Source: Augochlora pura
Lineage: Eukaryota > Arthropoda > Insecta > Hymenoptera > Halictidae
Reading direction: 5' to 3'
DNA length: 64,000 nucleotides
Assembly (NCBI RefSeq): GCF_028453695.1
Contig: NC_135779.1
Location: 7,638,831 to 7,702,830, forward strand
Every line of letters starts with the position of its first letter. Within the stretch, counting starts at the first letter, position 1. Below, one piece after another: positions 61,453 to 64,000 of this stretch. The notes under the pieces are model-generated. The model saw only the letters and a list, made by a program, of their open reading frames with translations, was not told the DNA's origin and searched no databases. Position numbers and translations under genes: made by a program.

Positions 61453-61571
61453 AGCGGCAAAATTCTCAAACTAGTAGCCAATTACCAACTGAGAAAAGCG
61501 ACAACTCGCGTACCGATGGCGTCACTCGTGGCAAAACGTTGAAACTGGTAGTCAATTACTGTCTAAGAAAA
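61453..61571. repeat. Two copies of a 45-base repeat
   Basis: 61453-61497 and 61528-61571 share GGCAAAA, AAACTxGTAGxCAATTAC and CTxAGAAAA in the same order, with scattered changes, upstream of Nup214. Confidence 0.6.
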
Positions 61572-62281
61572 CCGTCAGACCTGTGGAGATTTTATGCAAA
61601 TAAATTATATAATTTAAATATTTCCTTTCAACACTTATAATTCAATTAAGTATTTGCTAAAACTGCTTTAAATGTAACTTAAAAGTATCCTAAAACTGTT
61701 CCAAAACTGCTCCCGCATTATGTCCTCCCTTTGACATTGACTATCAGGGCAGCTCTGTGAATCATTAGCCAATCAGAGCACATCAGAGAAATTACTATTT
61801 AATATTATAGACGCGGGAAAACGCTAAGCCGAGAATTGCTGAGTTCAAGCTGGGTTCCCAACATCCCGACCGTTCGTGAAATTTCCACCCAAGAATAGTA
61901 GTGTTTACTGATACTTTTGTGTAACTAATGGTGTTAGAGATTCTGCTCGAAATCAGCTCCAAAAGGCGGAGAGAAGATCTTACAAATGGGATGGGATGAT
62001 TCCACTGGATTGCCAATGATAATCTAACAACCAATCCCATTTATAATTCTTCCACTCCTACTTTCCTGTGAGATAGTCGTATGTAAAGCGGTCAGGTGCT
62101 GGCAGTCCTGATTTCAAATCTCGATCTATGTATAATCTACGGTTGTATAACTGTCGTATAACCAATAACGTACAATATACACTTCCGTTTTTAATTTGTG
62201 TTTAACCTAAAAAGAGTTTGACGAATTAATTTTCCAACGAAATTAAATATTTCCATGAAGATTTCAGTGAAATAATTAAAT

Positions 62282-64000
62282 ATGAGGACTGCTCCCGATC
62301 CAAAAGACGTACAGGTATCGCATGTTAACTTTTAATAATGCAACTGTTAATGCTAGCTTTATATGTTATAACCTTAACGAAACTATTTTTGACTCGAATA
62401 TGAATAAAATGCGTCATTTTTTAGTCTTTAAATTAATAAAATATATCGAATGTAATAAGCCTTTTCGTATTCTGATTTTATTCTCGTAAATGTATATAAA
62501 TACATCTGTTTTGTAATTCTGAAAAATTTATTTTAATATATCTTTTTTTCAGGAATTCCAATTTAAACAATCGTGCATATCCCAAATTTTAGATGGATAT
62601 AAATCTGTACCAGTTGCCTGCAGTCTTATTACTGCAGACAAGAAGAGAGGTTTATTATATGCAGGTCAAAATAACAAAATTGTTGTATTGAAACCTGGAG
62701 AAGATAGTGATCCAGAATGGAAATTCGAAGTAGAGACAACAATAATTATTTGTAAATTAATGCTTAACTGTGATTGTTCCTACTTAGCAGTAGTACCACA
62801 AGGACCATCTGTTTTAATTTACAATGTACAAGCCCTTAGCAAAAGTGTAAGTGACATAAATATATTATCCTTAAACATTATTAAAAACACTACTGGTAAT
62901 ATTTTAACCATTGCAATTGTTTTACTTGTAGAATTTACATTTATTACATGAAATCAGGATTAGTACATCCAGCATGGAGGTCTTTGCAAATGATGTACAA
63001 TGGAACCCAACTGTCCCAGGAATGTTATGTACAGTAGCTAGTGATTACACAGTCGGTAGTTTTCAAATAAAAGATGAGAAGACACTAGAATTGAAAGCTT
63101 TAGAAAAATTAAATGGTCTAGATGCCTTAAGCGCAGCTTGGAGCCCTAAAGGAAAACAAATAGTTATTGGTTGCAAAAATGGAAATATTGTGCAATTGAA
63201 ACCAGACTTGAAAGTAGCTAGAATGATACCTGGTCCTAATCCATACATTGGAGAAGTTGTTTCCATTTTATGGATCAGCAATTATCAGTTCTGTGCTGCT
63301 TACTTAGGTAGCGAACAGAGGATTAATGTTCTTATTGTTGATGCTCCTAAAGGCGAAACAAACGCTATTTTTACATGTTACGAAGACATCACATATGGTT
63401 TAACATATGCAGAAGGAGAAAGAATGTCAACACGTTACTTCTTTGATCATGTGCCGGAATGGGGTTTAATTATCGCTGCTAGTAGCAATAGTAGTGAAAT
63501 TGCAGTATTGGGAACCACAGATGGAGGTGCCTCTTGGTGCCAATGGCAACTAGTTGATAGCCGCAGGGCTCAATTGCCGTTTGTTCATACCACAGAAAGT
63601 TACCCAGTGGGCGTAGCTATAGATAAATCTCCTGTCCGAAAATTACAATGGGGAGCTGATTCTGTTTTACCTATTCCAGTTCCTATATTACATATTCTGG
63701 CAACGTCCGGTCAACTCTGTAGTTTTCATATGGTGAATTTGGCGCCCAATTGTCCTGCTATTAACTCTCCACCTACAGAAATTGTTTCAACTCCACCACA
63801 ACAACATTACAATCCCGTTTTGACAGACACATCTCTTGTCATGAATGGTATGATAACAAGTACTCCATGTCCAAAGCAAATGGACAGTATTATCAAACGA
63901 CAGAAACCGACTTCTACAAAAGACTTCTTTGAGAAGATGTCTCTTCTGCAGCAGCCATCTGAAAAACAGGAGCAAAAAGTCGAAATTTCAAACGTGGAAG
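62282..64000 (+). CDS. Nup214: Nup214, nuclear pore complex protein, 5' part
   Basis: Exons 62282-62314 (MRTAPDPKDVQ), 62553-62846 and 62932 to the window end join in phase and give 465 residues so far, still open at 64000. The start matches the Nup214 N-terminal beta-propeller: EFQFKQSCISQIL, then DVQWNPTVPGMLC, SAAWSPKGKQIVIGCKNG, VPEWGLIIAASSNSSEIAVL and ILATSGQLCSFHMVNLAPN. After about residue 400 it becomes the polar linker. In the family, Nup214 sits on the cytoplasmic face of the pore with Nup88, and the propeller binds the helicase Dbp5/DDX19 in mRNA export. The coiled-coil and FG-repeat parts should follow beyond the window. Drosophila and human counterparts are much longer. Confidence 0.93.

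Larger units (their letters stand above)
60715..62281. other. Interval between HGD and Nup214
   Basis: Contains the HGD 3' end, a 353-bp insert with a 14-base flanking duplication, and two copies of a 45-base sequence. No gene is supported. A 120-codon plus-strand ORF (60929-61291) lies almost wholly inside the insert. Confidence 0.6.

Noticed and set aside
1..64000. tRNA, rRNA, CRISPR, operon or prokaryotic defence system
   Set aside because: No tRNA T-loop with matching arms, no spaced direct-repeat array, and all identified genes are spliced eukaryotic genes.

Overview
This is eukaryotic nuclear DNA from an insect, most likely a hymenopteran and perhaps a bee. The evidence is spliced genes with short GT-AG introns, insect-type proteins (Net, Forked/Espin, a Slob-like pseudokinase), patchy base composition (CpG-rich, GC-rich blocks alternating with AT-rich DNA), and many small TTAA-flanked and mariner-type elements. 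The species call is inference. Two ambiguous bases (n) lie at 17642 and 17784. Almost all long ORFs in the GC-rich blocks are open on both strands, match nothing I recognise, and are treated as chance.

Layout, left to right. A Slob-like pseudokinase gene (minus strand, 103-2817) runs off the left edge. A MAGE/Nse3 gene (minus, 4673-5877) belongs to the SMC5/6 complex. From 5.9 to 9.9 kb there is mostly noncoding DNA with one striking hairpin. A possible TATA-driven first exon of an unknown gene lies at 9915-10213 (minus). The bHLH gene net (ATOH8 type) occupies 10820-15465 (minus), with an 18-codon first exon separated from its main exon by a 3.3 kb intron. About 22 kb (15.5-37.5 kb) contains no gene I can identify, only microsatellites, small transposons and GC-rich islands. 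An SLC17-type transporter (minus, seven exons, 506 residues) spans 37523-43643. The actin-bundler gene forked/espin (minus, nine coding exons) spans 44808-50266. A repeat-rich interval (50.3-57.4 kb) holds TTAA elements, a LINE fragment, and a 19-bp satellite enclosed between two inverted mariner ends. Homogentisate 1,2-dioxygenase (plus, eight exons, 445 residues) spans 57481-60714. Nup214 (plus) begins at 62282 and runs off the right edge.

The genes do not form a pathway: they are unrelated housekeeping, metabolic and developmental genes. Exon structures were built by hand from splice sites, reading-phase continuity and recalled family sequences. I see no prokaryote-style operon or defence system. 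The features most worth following up are a near-perfect 35-bp hairpin at 7400-7506, an approximately 80-bp mariner hairpin in an HGD intron, the satellite-bearing composite mariner at 54798-56623, and nested TTAA elements at 39.2-39.7 kb.
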